Positions 14,346 to 22,658 of a stretch of 35,194 nucleotides of DNA are shown piece after piece. Numbering within the stretch: the first letter of the stretch is position 1; each line of letters begins with the position of its first letter. The DNA is taken from assembly GCA_965371355.1 (NCBI GenBank), contig CBDUYD010000007.1:1-35194 (forward strand), given 5' to 3'. This DNA is from JASJHI01 sp965371355 (lineage in GTDB: Bacteria; Actinomycetota; Acidimicrobiia; Acidimicrobiales; Ilumatobacteraceae). The position numbers and the translations under genes were made by a program. The notes below the pieces were generated by a model. The model did no database searches. It had not been told where the DNA came from and worked only from the letters and a program-made list of their open reading frames with translations.

Positions 14346-15551
14346 ATGGAATTCAGGCGCATCGAGAACCTCCCCCCGTATGTGTTCTCCATCATCAACG
14401 GTCTCAAGATCGAAGCGCGGCGCGCCGGTGCCGACGTGGTCGATCTCGGTTTCGGCAACCCCGACATCCCGTCCCCCCGGATCGCGGTCGAGAAGCTGGG
14501 TGAAGCCGCGAGGAACCCGCGCAACCACCGCTACTCGCTGAGCAGGGGGCTCCCGAAGCTCCGCGAGGCCATCGCGACGTACTACGAGAACAAGTGGGGC
14601 GTGCAACTCGACCCCGAACTCGAGATCACCAACACGATCGGTTCCAAGGAGGGGTTCAGCCACCTGATGTGGGTCCTCCTCGATCGCGGCGACGCGGCGA
14701 TCGTTCCGAGCCCGAGCTACCCGATCCACATCTACGGGCCGTTGTTCGCGGGCGCCGATCTCCGCCAGGTGCCGATGAGGTTCCTCGCCAACCCCTCCGA
14801 ACGCGAGCACTTCGCCGACGACTTCATGGACAGCCTCACCACCGCGTTCGACGTCGGCTGGCCCAAGCCGAAGGTGCTCGTGATGTCATTCCCGCACAAT
14901 CCCACCGGTGCCTGCGTCGATCTGGCGTTCATGCAACGGGTCGTCGACTTCTGCCGCGAGCGAGAGATGATCGTAATCAACGACTTCGCGTACGCTGACG
15001 TCGGATTCGACGGCTACCAGCCCCCGAGCATCCTCCAGGCCGATGGTGCAAAAGAATGTGCGGTCGAGCTGTATTCGATGACCAAGAGCTTCTCGATGGC
15101 CGGGTGGCGGTGCGGCTTCCTGCTCGGCAACGCGGAGATGGTGCAGGCGCTCGTCAAGCTCAAGAGCTACCTCGACTACGGCATGTTCCAGCCGGTCCAG
15201 ATCGCGGCGACGGTGACGATGAACGAGCGGCCCGACTTCCCCAAGGAGGTCTGTGCGATCTACGAGTCGCGGCGCGACACCCTCATCGACGGACTCGGTC
15301 GCATCGGATGGGACGTGCCGAAGCCGGGCGGGACGATGTTCGTCTGGGCACCGATCCCGGAGCCGTACGCCGAGATCGATTCGGTCGAGTTCTGCTCGAT
15401 GATCGTGCGCGACGCCGACGTCGCGCTCTCGCCGGGTGTCGGTTTCGGACCGGGCGGCGAGGGTTTCGTCCGCTTCGCCCTGATCGAGAACGAGAAGCGG
15501 ATCCAGCAGGCGGTGCGCAATCTTCGACGAGGGCTCACCAAGCTCGGCTGA
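14346..15551 (+). CDS. PLP-dependent aminotransferase, AlaC/YfdZ-like
   Basis: A 401-residue class I/II aminotransferase. The N-terminal PPYVFSIINGLKIEARRAGADVVDLGFGNPDIP is characteristic of the AlaC (YfdZ) group that makes alanine from pyruvate and glutamate. Further motifs are YSLSRGLPKLREAIA, FPHNPTG and INDFAYADVGFDGY. The PLP Schiff-base lysine is K247 in SMTKSFSMAGWRCGF. The substrate is inferred from the subgroup; a broader branched-chain or aspartate specificity is possible. The ATG at 14346 lies 8 nt after TAATGT. It shares a 43-nt divergent region with ppa and converges with glpK 21 nt downstream. Confidence 0.87.
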   Translation: MEFRRIENLPPYVFSIINGLKIEARRAGADVVDLGFGNPDIPSPRIAVEKLGEAARNPRNHRYSLSRGLPKLREAIATYYENKWGVQLDPELEITNTIGSKEGFSHLMWVLLDRGDAAIVPSPSYPIHIYGPLFAGADLRQVPMRFLANPSEREHFADDFMDSLTTAFDVGWPKPKVLVMSFPHNPTGACVDLAFMQRVVDFCREREMIVINDFAYADVGFDGYQPPSILQADGAKECAVELYSMTKSFSMAGWRCGFLLGNAEMVQALVKLKSYLDYGMFQPVQIAATVTMNERPDFPKEVCAIYESRRDTLIDGLGRIGWDVPKPGGTMFVWAPIPEPYAEIDSVEFCSMIVRDADVALSPGVGFGPGGEGFVRFALIENEKRIQQAVRNLRRGLTKLG

Positions 15552-15572
15552 AGGCGGTCGCCGCGCGGATCT

Positions 15573-17054
15573 TCAGCGAGCCCAGTCGCGCGACCGGTCG
15601 ACCGCGCGCAGCCATTGTGCGTGGAGCGCGTCGGCGATCGTCGGGTCGGCCGTGGGCTCGAAGGTGGCGTCGGCCGACCATTGCGCGGTGATCGTGTCGA
15701 CGTCGCTCCAGACCCCCTCGGCGAGACCCGCCAGGTACGCGGCCCCGAGCGCAGTGGTCTCCCGATCGGCGGGACGGACGACGGTGACGCCGAGTTGGTC
15801 GGCCTGGAACCGGCAGAGCAGATCCATCACCGCCGCCCCGCCGTCGACGCGCAACTGCGACATCCGGACGCCGCTGGCGTCGACCATCGCGTCGATCACA
15901 TCGCGGGTCTGGTAGGCCATCGATTCGACGACCGAGCGGGCGATGTGGGCCCGCGTCGTACCTCGCGTGATGCCGAAGATCGCGCCGCGCGCGTAGGGAT
16001 CCCACCAGGGGGAGCCGAGCCCCGTGAGTGCCGGAACGGTGTACACGCCGCCGCTGTCGTCGACCGACTCGGCGAGCGGGCCCATCTCGGCGGCGTCGTC
16101 GATGATGCCGAGACCGTCGCGCAGCCACTGGATCGCTGCCCCGGTCGTGAAGATCGAACCCTCGAGCGCGTAGTGCGTCGTCCCGTCGCCGAGGGTCCAG
16201 GCGACGGTGGTCAGCATGCCCTCCGTCGGTGCTGGACAGTGCTCGCCGATGTTCAGCAGGACGAACGACCCGGTGCCGTAGGTGTTCTTGGCCATCCCGG
16301 GTTCGACACAGGCCTGCCCGAACAGCGCCGCCTGCTGGTCGCCTGCGACGCCGCTGATCGGGATGCCCGACGGCACCGCGGCCGCGCCGGATGTCGTGCC
16401 GATCCGCCCGCTCGACGGGACGATCTTGGGGAGCGCGTCGATCGGTACGTGCAGCATCTCGCACAGTTCGGGATCCCACGTGCGCGAGCGGATGTCGCAG
16501 AGCATCGTGCGCGAAGCGTTCGAGACGTCGGTGGCGTGCACCGCACCACCGGTGAGGTTCCAGATCAGCCAGGCGTCGATCGTGCCGAGTGCGAGGTCGT
16601 CGTCGGCGGGGATGTCGCGGTTGCGCAGCATCCACTCGAACTTCGTTCCGGAAAAGTACGGATCGAGGACGAGCCCCGTGCGCTCACGGACGATCGGAAG
16701 CCGCCCCTCGGCGTCGAGTTGCTCACAGCGTCGGGCCGTGCGCCTGTCCTGCCAGACGATCGCGCGGCCGTAGGGCTCGCCGGTGCTGCGGTTCCACGCG
16801 ACGGCGGTCTCACGTTGGTTCGTGATGCCGATCGCCGCGACTGCGTCGACACCGACGATTCCGATCACCTCGGTCAACGTGTCGACGACGCTCTGCCAGA
16901 TCTCTGCGGCATCGTGCTCGACGAGACCGGGCTCGGGGAAGTACTGGGTGAATTCACGGTACGACGCCACGACGGGTCGATCGTCGGTGAAGACCGCCCG
17001 GCAGCGCACACCCGTCGTCCCGGCATCGATGGCGATCACACACTGGTCGGTCAC
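15573..17054 (-). CDS. glpK: Glycerol kinase
   Basis: A 493-residue FGGY-family kinase converting glycerol and ATP to glycerol-3-phosphate. The N-terminal ATP site is CVIAIDAGTTGVRCRAVF. Glycerol-contacting motifs are ITNQRETAVAWNR, IVWQDRRTAR and YFSGTKFEWML. GVAGDQQAALFGQ, NTYGTGSFVLLN and VDGGAAVMDLLCRFQADQL complete the set and are specific for glycerol kinase within FGGY. The GTG at 17054 follows TAGGTT at 8 nt on the minus strand. Together with glpD at the left edge it gives the cell a glycerol utilisation route, but the two are separate transcription units. Confidence 0.95.
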   Translation of the reverse strand: MTDQCVIAIDAGTTGVRCRAVFTDDRPVVASYREFTQYFPEPGLVEHDAAEIWQSVVDTLTEVIGIVGVDAVAAIGITNQRETAVAWNRSTGEPYGRAIVWQDRRTARRCEQLDAEGRLPIVRERTGLVLDPYFSGTKFEWMLRNRDIPADDDLALGTIDAWLIWNLTGGAVHATDVSNASRTMLCDIRSRTWDPELCEMLHVPIDALPKIVPSSGRIGTTSGAAAVPSGIPISGVAGDQQAALFGQACVEPGMAKNTYGTGSFVLLNIGEHCPAPTEGMLTTVAWTLGDGTTHYALEGSIFTTGAAIQWLRDGLGIIDDAAEMGPLAESVDDSGGVYTVPALTGLGSPWWDPYARGAIFGITRGTTRAHIARSVVESMAYQTRDVIDAMVDASGVRMSQLRVDGGAAVMDLLCRFQADQLGVTVVRPADRETTALGAAYLAGLAEGVWSDVDTITAQWSADATFEPTADPTIADALHAQWLRAVDRSRDWAR

Positions 17055-17062
17055 AGCCGGCG

Positions 17063-17068
17063 AACCTA
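17063..17068 (-). promoter_or_regulatory. -10 hexamer TAGGTT, leaderless glpK
   Basis: On the minus strand TAGGTT ends 8 nt before the GTG at 17054. It lies in the 29-nt gap after the upstream minus-strand membrane-protein gene. Confidence 0.45.
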
Positions 17069-17083
17069 CTCCCGCACGAGCGG

Positions 17084-17452
17084 CTACCGACGCTTCTGCT
17101 TGGCGGTCGGTCGGTTCGAGCCACCCGATGTGCGCTTGGTGGGAGCGGGCCGACGACGGGTCTCGGGGCCGTCGTCGCCCTCGTCGCCGGATGGGGAGGA
17201 CTCCGACGAGGCCGCCGGATCGTTGCGTTGCGCCCGCATCTGCTTCATCGACTTGCGGGTGTAGCCGAACTTGGCGAGGACGGCACCCAGTAGGAGATAC
17301 AGCGGGCCGCTGATCAACACCCCCGCGATCGCTCCCACGATGTTGCTGTCGCGGAAGAGCAACAGGAAGATCCCGGTCATGATCGCCGCGTAGACGACCC
17401 ACTCCTTCATCAGCCGCTCCCAGGGAACCGGCCGCGACGCATCCCATGCCAT
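17084..17452 (-). CDS. Small two-helix membrane protein with basic tail (possibly DUF4229-like)
   Basis: A 122-residue protein. Two transmembrane helices lie near residues 18-35 and 40-60 (EWVVYAAIMTGIFLLLF and VGAIAGVLISGPLYLLLGAVLA). A hydrophilic cytoplasmic tail follows, first acidic (SSESSPSGDEGDDG), then Lys/Arg-rich and ending TAKQKRR. Size and topology recall DUF4229 proteins, but I am not sure of the family and give no function. The ATG at 17452 is preceded on the minus strand by TAGCAC at 7 nt. It is divergent from pfkA and lies 29 nt upstream of glpK on the same strand. Confidence 0.65.
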   Translation of the reverse strand: MAWDASRPVPWERLMKEWVVYAAIMTGIFLLLFRDSNIVGAIAGVLISGPLYLLLGAVLAKFGYTRKSMKQMRAQRNDPAASSESSPSGDEGDDGPETRRRPAPTKRTSGGSNRPTAKQKRR

Positions 17453-17475
17453 GACCACAGTGCTACCAGGATCGA

Positions 17476-17515
17476 GACCGCCAGCCGCGACGACCGACCG
17501 CCAGCCGCGACGACC
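17476..17515. repeat. Tandem 20-bp direct repeat, two copies
   Basis: A 20-bp unit beginning GACCGCCAGC occurs twice in exact tandem (17476-17495 and 17496-17515), and the match continues two more bases. It lies in the 137-bp divergent region between the membrane-protein gene and pfkA. It may be a recent slippage duplication or a paired regulator site. Confidence 0.7.
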
Positions 17516-17575
17516 GATCGCCGCGTCTCCGCGGCAGTCCGATCGGGCTGCGTAGCGGTTGGGTCGCACCGGACC

Positions 17576-17581
17576 TACGAT
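17576..17581 (+). promoter_or_regulatory. -10 hexamer TACGAT, leaderless pfkA
   Basis: TACGAT ends 8 nt before the GTG at 17590. It argues against the in-frame TTG at 17584, which would be only 2 nt downstream of the hexamer. Confidence 0.5.
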
Positions 17582-17589
17582 CGTTGTTC

Positions 17590-18630
<1,041 letters not shown>

Positions 18631-18670
18631 CGCGGATGCGAACTTCCCGGGGTCTGCGCCCCCAAGAGAT

Positions 18671-19291
18671 CTAGGCCGCGTCGACGCTCGGAATCGCCGG
18701 GAGCGGCGGCTGCGTCGACTCGACGAGACCGGGGAAGTCGTAGACGGTCAGCGGCAGCTCGGTGAGTTCCCCGTCGCCGGCCGGCCAGATCTGGGTGACC
18801 CCGCCGACGCGGACCCGTACCGCGTCGACCCCGTCGATCTCGGCCGCGGTCACCACGATCTGTCCGATCGCCAGGCGCAGTGCGCCGGTGGTGAGTTCAC
18901 CGAAGACGTCGGTCACGTCGACGGTCAGCACACGTCCGACCGTTCGCGCCGACAACAACTCGATCTCGCGGGGTAGGGCGGTACCCAGCTGCTCCTCCTG
19001 CTCATCGTTGTTCGGTCCGGAGAAGAGCGAGGTGAGCAGCTCCTCGGCGTCGTTGGAGACATCGCGGGAGACAGATCTGAGCCGTGACGGCTCATCGGGG
19101 CCGGACGGCGCGAGCAGGTAGACCCGGCTCGCGCCGACCGCCTCGTCGCCGCTGACCTCGATGTCGGACTCGACCAGCTCGTCGTCCGGAATGTCGCGCG
19201 GACCGGAATCGGCATCGATGCCACAGGCCTGGATGACGACGACCGCGGCGATCACGAGGAGCGCCCTCATCGCACGTGATGCGCTGGTCAT
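18671..19291 (-). CDS. GerMN-domain lipoprotein, short LpqB-like
   Basis: A 206-residue exported protein. The N-terminal hydrophobic segment ends in VIQAC with Cys23, a probable lipobox although Gln at -2 is unusual. An acidic linker follows. Residues about 50-190 form a GerMN domain (RVYLLAPSG, ELLTSLFSGPNNDEQ, LTVDVTDVFGELTTGALRLAIGQIVVT). Mycobacterial LpqB, encoded after mtrA-mtrB, has a GerMN domain plus a large beta-propeller; here the propeller is missing. It should sit outside the membrane and may modulate the MtrB sensor. Its ATG overlaps the mtrB stop (ATGA), so translation is coupled. An internal ATG at residue 8 is an alternative start. Confidence 0.8.
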   Translation of the reverse strand: MTSASRAMRALLVIAAVVVIQACGIDADSGPRDIPDDELVESDIEVSGDEAVGASRVYLLAPSGPDEPSRLRSVSRDVSNDAEELLTSLFSGPNNDEQEEQLGTALPREIELLSARTVGRVLTVDVTDVFGELTTGALRLAIGQIVVTAAEIDGVDAVRVRVGGVTQIWPAGDGELTELPLTVYDFPGLVESTQPPLPAIPSVDAA

Positions 19292-20733
19292 TCTGTCAAC
19301 TCCGTCGCCATCAGCTCGATCACGAAGCGCGCGCCGCTCGCACCGTCGGCTCGATCCTCGACCCAGACCCGCCCGCCGTGCATGCGGACGTGTTCGTCGA
19401 CGAGCGCGAGTCCAAGTCCTGCACCGCCGCTTCCCATTCGACGTCCTGCACCGCCGCCGCGGGCGAACCTCTCGAAGATCAGCTCGCGTTCGTCCTCGGG
19501 GACGCCGGGCCCCGAGTCCTCGACAGCGATCTGGATATGCGACATCTCCTCGTCCGCCGGATCGACGACCGTGATCGACACGGTCGGCTCGCCACCGCCG
19601 TAGGCGCGGGCGTTGTCGATGAGGTTGGCCATCACGCGAGCGAGCCGGCGCCGGTCGCCTCTGATGAGCGCCACCTCGGCGCGCTCGTCGACGTCGACGG
19701 GGGTGTCGGGCAGCGAACTGACCGCCACCGCCTGGCGGACGAACTCGGCGGCGAGCAACTCCTCGAGATGCAGCCTGATCGCGCCGGCGTCGAAACGTGA
19801 GATCTCCAGGAGGTCCTCGACGAGGCCCTGGAATCTGGTCACGTCGCCCGAGAGCAGATCGAGAGCGGACTGCGCACGTTCCGGGAGATCGTCTCGCCGG
19901 GCCTCCATCACCTCGACCGACGCCGACAGCGTCATCAGCGGCGATCGCAGCTCATGGCTCACGTCGGAGGCGAAGCGGGCATCTCGTTCGACGCGCCGCT
20001 GCAACGCCTCGGCCATGTCGTTGAAGGACTCACTCATCATGCGCAGGTCGGGATCGTCCGTCGGTTCGATCCGTGTGTCGAGCCGCCCACCGGCGATCGC
20101 GGAGGCGGCCTGCGCGGCGGTCCCGAGCGGGCGCACCGCGCGACGCGCGGCGAACAGCCCGAGCAGGATGCCGAACAACGTCGTGATGCCCGCCGCGAAC
20201 ACCAGCGACAGACGCACGCTCCGCAGCGTCGAATCGACTTCGTCGAGACTGAAGAACTCGAAGTACGCGCCTACCTGGGGAACGTCCCATCCGACCACGA
20301 TGTTGAGTTCGTCGGCGACCTCGACGATCTGCCAGGCACTCTCGCCGCGATCGACGACCTTGTCGACAAGATCGGTCGGCAACGCGTCCTGGCCGTACGA
20401 CGCGGCACCGCCGGTCCAGTCGTCGCCGTACCAGATGAGGTAGCGCTGCACCCCGATCCGTTCGAGCGCTTCGAGCGCCGGGTTCACCGTGGTGGCCTGA
20501 CCGGCGTTGAGATCGCGCTGGACCCCCTGAGCGTTGCGTCGGGAGGTGCTGATCGCCACTTCCTCGCGCTGCTGCAGGAGGCTCGACCTCGACAGCCCGT
20601 AGGTGGTGATCGCGAGGATCAGTGAGAGCGTGATCGTCCCCAACGTCATGATGATCAGGATGCGCCGCCGCAGCCCGAACGCCGCGGGACGGAACCGACG
20701 GAGTAGACGACGGGACCAGCCGCCCTCGTTCAC
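19288..20733 (-). CDS. mtrB: MtrB-type sensor histidine kinase
   Basis: A 481-residue membrane histidine kinase. TM1 is near residues 25-46, an extracytoplasmic sensor domain spans about 47-174, TM2 is near 175-197 and HAMP is about 198-250. The phospho-acceptor H260 is in FASDVSHELRSPL. The ATP-binding part has NLIDNARAYG, DSGPGVPEDERELIFERF and GGAGLGLALV. In mycobacteria MtrB with MtrA controls cell-wall turnover, division and osmotic response. The order mtrA-mtrB-GerMN lipoprotein supports this orthology. The GTG at 20733 overlaps the mtrA stop by 4 nt. Confidence 0.88.
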   Translation of the reverse strand: MNEGGWSRRLLRRFRPAAFGLRRRILIIMTLGTITLSLILAITTYGLSRSSLLQQREEVAISTSRRNAQGVQRDLNAGQATTVNPALEALERIGVQRYLIWYGDDWTGGAASYGQDALPTDLVDKVVDRGESAWQIVEVADELNIVVGWDVPQVGAYFEFFSLDEVDSTLRSVRLSLVFAAGITTLFGILLGLFAARRAVRPLGTAAQAASAIAGGRLDTRIEPTDDPDLRMMSESFNDMAEALQRRVERDARFASDVSHELRSPLMTLSASVEVMEARRDDLPERAQSALDLLSGDVTRFQGLVEDLLEISRFDAGAIRLHLEELLAAEFVRQAVAVSSLPDTPVDVDERAEVALIRGDRRRLARVMANLIDNARAYGGGEPTVSITVVDPADEEMSHIQIAVEDSGPGVPEDERELIFERFARGGGAGRRMGSGGAGLGLALVDEHVRMHGGRVWVEDRADGASGARFVIELMATELTE

Positions 20734-21410
20734 GTCTGGAGTCGGTAGCCGAGGCCGCGCACGGTGACGACGTGACGCGGGTTCGCCGGGTCGGCCTCGA
20801 CCTTGGTGCGCAGCCGCCTGACGTGGACATCGACCAGCCGGCCGTCGCCGAAGTAGTCGTAGCCCCAGACCTTGTCGAGGAGCGCCTCGCGACTCAGGAC
20901 CTTGCCGGGACTCTCGGCCAGCTCGCAGAGCAACCTGAACTCGGTCTTGGTGAGGTGCACCTCTTCGCCCTCGCGCAGCACCTTGCCCTCGTCGGGGATC
21001 AGTTCGAGATCACCGAACACCTGCCGCGGATGGCCCTGTGGATTCGAGCGGATGCGCCGCAGCAGGGCTCGGATGCGTGCCGACAGTTCTTTGGGCGCGA
21101 ACGGCTTGGTGAGGTAGTCGTCGGCGCCGGCCTCGAGTCCGGCAACCACGTCGTGGGTGTCGTTGCGGGCGGTCACCATGACGATGGGAACGCTGCTCGT
21201 GCGGCGCAGCGTGCGGCACAACTCGAAGCCGTCGATGCCGGGGAGCATGATGTCGATCAGAACGACGTCGGGGGTCGAGCGCTGGAACAGCTCGATCGCA
21301 TCCTCACCGCTCTCGGCCTCGTCGACGATCCAACCCTCGTCCTCGAGCGCGAGTTTGACCGCCGCCCGGATTCGTTCGTCGTCCTCGACGGCCAAAATGC
21401 GAGTACCCAC
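20730..21410 (-). CDS. mtrA: MtrA-type OmpR/PhoB response regulator
   Basis: A 226-residue response regulator. The receiver domain has acidic pocket residues in VEDDERIR, phospho-acceptor D53 in VVLIDIMLPGIDG, the switch Thr in VTARND and the Lys in DDYLTKPFAPKEL. The C-terminal winged-helix DNA-binding domain reads HLTKTEFRLLCELAESPGKVLSREALLDKVWGY and ends VTVRGLGYRL, as in MtrA. The GTG at 21410 gives the usual N-terminus TRILAVEDD; an in-frame ATG at 21428 would add six residues. It follows the IMPase-like gene by 36 nt on the same strand, so it may be cotranscribed or have a promoter in that gene's end. Confidence 0.9.
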   Translation of the reverse strand: MGTRILAVEDDERIRAAVKLALEDEGWIVDEAESGEDAIELFQRSTPDVVLIDIMLPGIDGFELCRTLRRTSSVPIVMVTARNDTHDVVAGLEAGADDYLTKPFAPKELSARIRALLRRIRSNPQGHPRQVFGDLELIPDEGKVLREGEEVHLTKTEFRLLCELAESPGKVLSREALLDKVWGYDYFGDGRLVDVHVRRLRTKVEADPANPRHVVTVRGLGYRLQT

Positions 21411-21446
21411 ACCCCCATGATGCCCCATTGGAGACCAGGGTGACGA

Positions 21447-22271
21447 TCACTCGCTCAAATCACCGGCTCGGGGTTCCTCTTCGCGCAGTGCCGCGAGCAG
21501 GCTCGCGTGTACCCCGGGAGCACTTGCCACGACCTCGTTCGGCGTCGCCGGGCCACCTCGGAGATCCGAGGTCGAGGCGCCGGCCTCCGATGCGATGATC
21601 AGGCCCGCCGAGACATCCCACGAGTTGAGATGATCCTCGAAGTAGGCGTCGATCCGACCGCTCGCCACCCGACATAGATCGACCGCGGCCGAACCCGAGC
21701 GGCGAACGTCGCGTACCGCGGGGAGCAGGCGTGCGAGCCGGGCGCCCTGCTCGGCCCGACGGTCGCGGCGATAGCTGAAGCCCGTCGCGACGAGCGCGGC
21801 CTGCAGCGATGCCGCGGCGGACGCATGCAGCGCGACACCGTTGAGCGTCGCACCCTCACCGCGGGCGGCCGAGAACAGCTCATCGGTCGTGGGGACGAAC
21901 ACCGCACCCGCCAGCCTCCGACCGGTCGTGTCCTCGACACCGACCGAGGTGCACCAGGACGGCAGGTCGTAGACGAAGTTGGCGGTCCCATCGATCGGGT
22001 CGAGCTGCCAGACGATGTCGGACGTCCCGATGTGCGATGCGCCCTCCTCACCGACTATCGAGTCGTCGGGACGCCGTTCCCTGATCGCGTCGACGAGCAG
22101 CCGCTCGGCAGCCCGGTCGAATTCGGTCACCGGATCGGTTGCGCTCGACTTCGTTTCGTGTCGGATCGGCGTACCGATCCCGTGGCCGCGGCGTCCGACG
22201 AGCGCGAGTTCACCAGCCGCTCCGGCCAGTTCCTCCGCGATCAGGCGCAGCGCGGCCGGGTCGGCGTTCAT
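21447..22271 (-). CDS. Inositol monophosphatase family protein (SuhB/HisN-like)
   Basis: A 274-residue Mg2+-dependent, Li+-sensitive-type phosphatase. Metal ligands are in VGEEG, the signature WQLDPIDGTANFVYDLP and the C-terminal WDVSAGLIIASEAG. Candidate substrates are inositol-1-phosphate, histidinol phosphate or sugar phosphates; the sequence does not decide between them. Inositol supply would fit with the PimB-like enzyme elsewhere in the window, but that is only suggestive. The ATG at 22271 overlaps the stop of the upstream membrane-protein gene (ATGA). The mtrA gene starts 36 nt downstream. Confidence 0.88.
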   Translation of the reverse strand: MNADPAALRLIAEELAGAAGELALVGRRGHGIGTPIRHETKSSATDPVTEFDRAAERLLVDAIRERRPDDSIVGEEGASHIGTSDIVWQLDPIDGTANFVYDLPSWCTSVGVEDTTGRRLAGAVFVPTTDELFSAARGEGATLNGVALHASAAASLQAALVATGFSYRRDRRAEQGARLARLLPAVRDVRRSGSAAVDLCRVASGRIDAYFEDHLNSWDVSAGLIIASEAGASTSDLRGGPATPNEVVASAPGVHASLLAALREEEPRAGDLSE

Positions 22272-22573
22272 CGTGGCGCGTGTCCGGCCGCCGTGCGGTC
22301 CTCGAACTCGCGCCACTCACCGACCGCGCGCATCACCAGCACGGAGACCACCGCCATACCGATCGCGGCGACGAGCGCACCGGTCAGGAGGCCGATCCCG
22401 GTCGGTAGTCCGCAGTCGCCCTCACACTGCAGTTCGAGCAGCGAGAATCCGATGAACGCGCCCGCCAGGCCGGCGATCAGGATCGATGCGAACGCAGCGA
22501 CGCGTATGCCGACCGACGGCAGCGCCGACATCGATTCCGGCCGCGGATGCGACGACGACTCATGGCGATCCAT
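22268..22573 (-). CDS. Small two-helix membrane protein
   Basis: A 101-residue protein with two hydrophobic helices near residues 23-45 and 58-82 (VAAFASILIAGLAGAFIGFSL and IGLLTGALVAAIGMAVVSVLV). The loop between them holds CEGDC, which could form a disulfide if it is outside. I do not recognise the family. The ATG at 22573 follows TACGAT by 8 nt on the minus strand. It is the first gene of a tight run leading into the IMPase-like gene and mtrAB. It is divergent from dinB. Confidence 0.62.
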   Translation of the reverse strand: MDRHESSSHPRPESMSALPSVGIRVAAFASILIAGLAGAFIGFSLLELQCEGDCGLPTGIGLLTGALVAAIGMAVVSVLVMRAVGEWREFEDRTAAGHAPR

Positions 22574-22581
22574 CGACGGGC

Positions 22582-22587
22582 ATCGTA
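22582..22587 (-). promoter_or_regulatory. -10 hexamer TACGAT for the membrane-protein/IMPase/mtrAB run
   Basis: On the minus strand TACGAT ends 8 nt before the ATG at 22573, giving a leaderless start for the first gene of the run. Confidence 0.45.
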
Positions 22588-22646
22588 GTTTGGCCGAACT
22601 CTCGATCACCCGTACCGGGCACCGCGGTGTCGGCGGTGGCCCGGAT

Positions 22647-22652
22647 TACGAT
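22647..22652 (+). promoter_or_regulatory. -10 hexamer TACGAT, leaderless dinB
   Basis: TACGAT ends 6 nt before the GTG at 22659. I see no LexA-type palindrome near it, so SOS control is not evident. Confidence 0.45.
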
Positions 22653-22658
22653 CCGCGC

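Noticed and set aside
15615..17264. 549-codon plus-strand open frame opposite glycerol kinase
   Set aside because: The translation is Arg/Asp-rich with no domain, and the opposite strand encodes a complete GlpK.
18647..18664. GGGG-loop-CCCC hairpin between pfkA and the lpqB-like gene as a bidirectional terminator
   Set aside because: The stem is only 4-5 bp and no T-run follows on either strand.
21825..22658. Long plus-strand open frame continuing 278 codons upstream of dinB
   Set aside because: It is antisense to the IMPase-like and membrane-protein genes, lacks family motifs, and begins far upstream of the DinB catalytic domain. GC-rich shadow.
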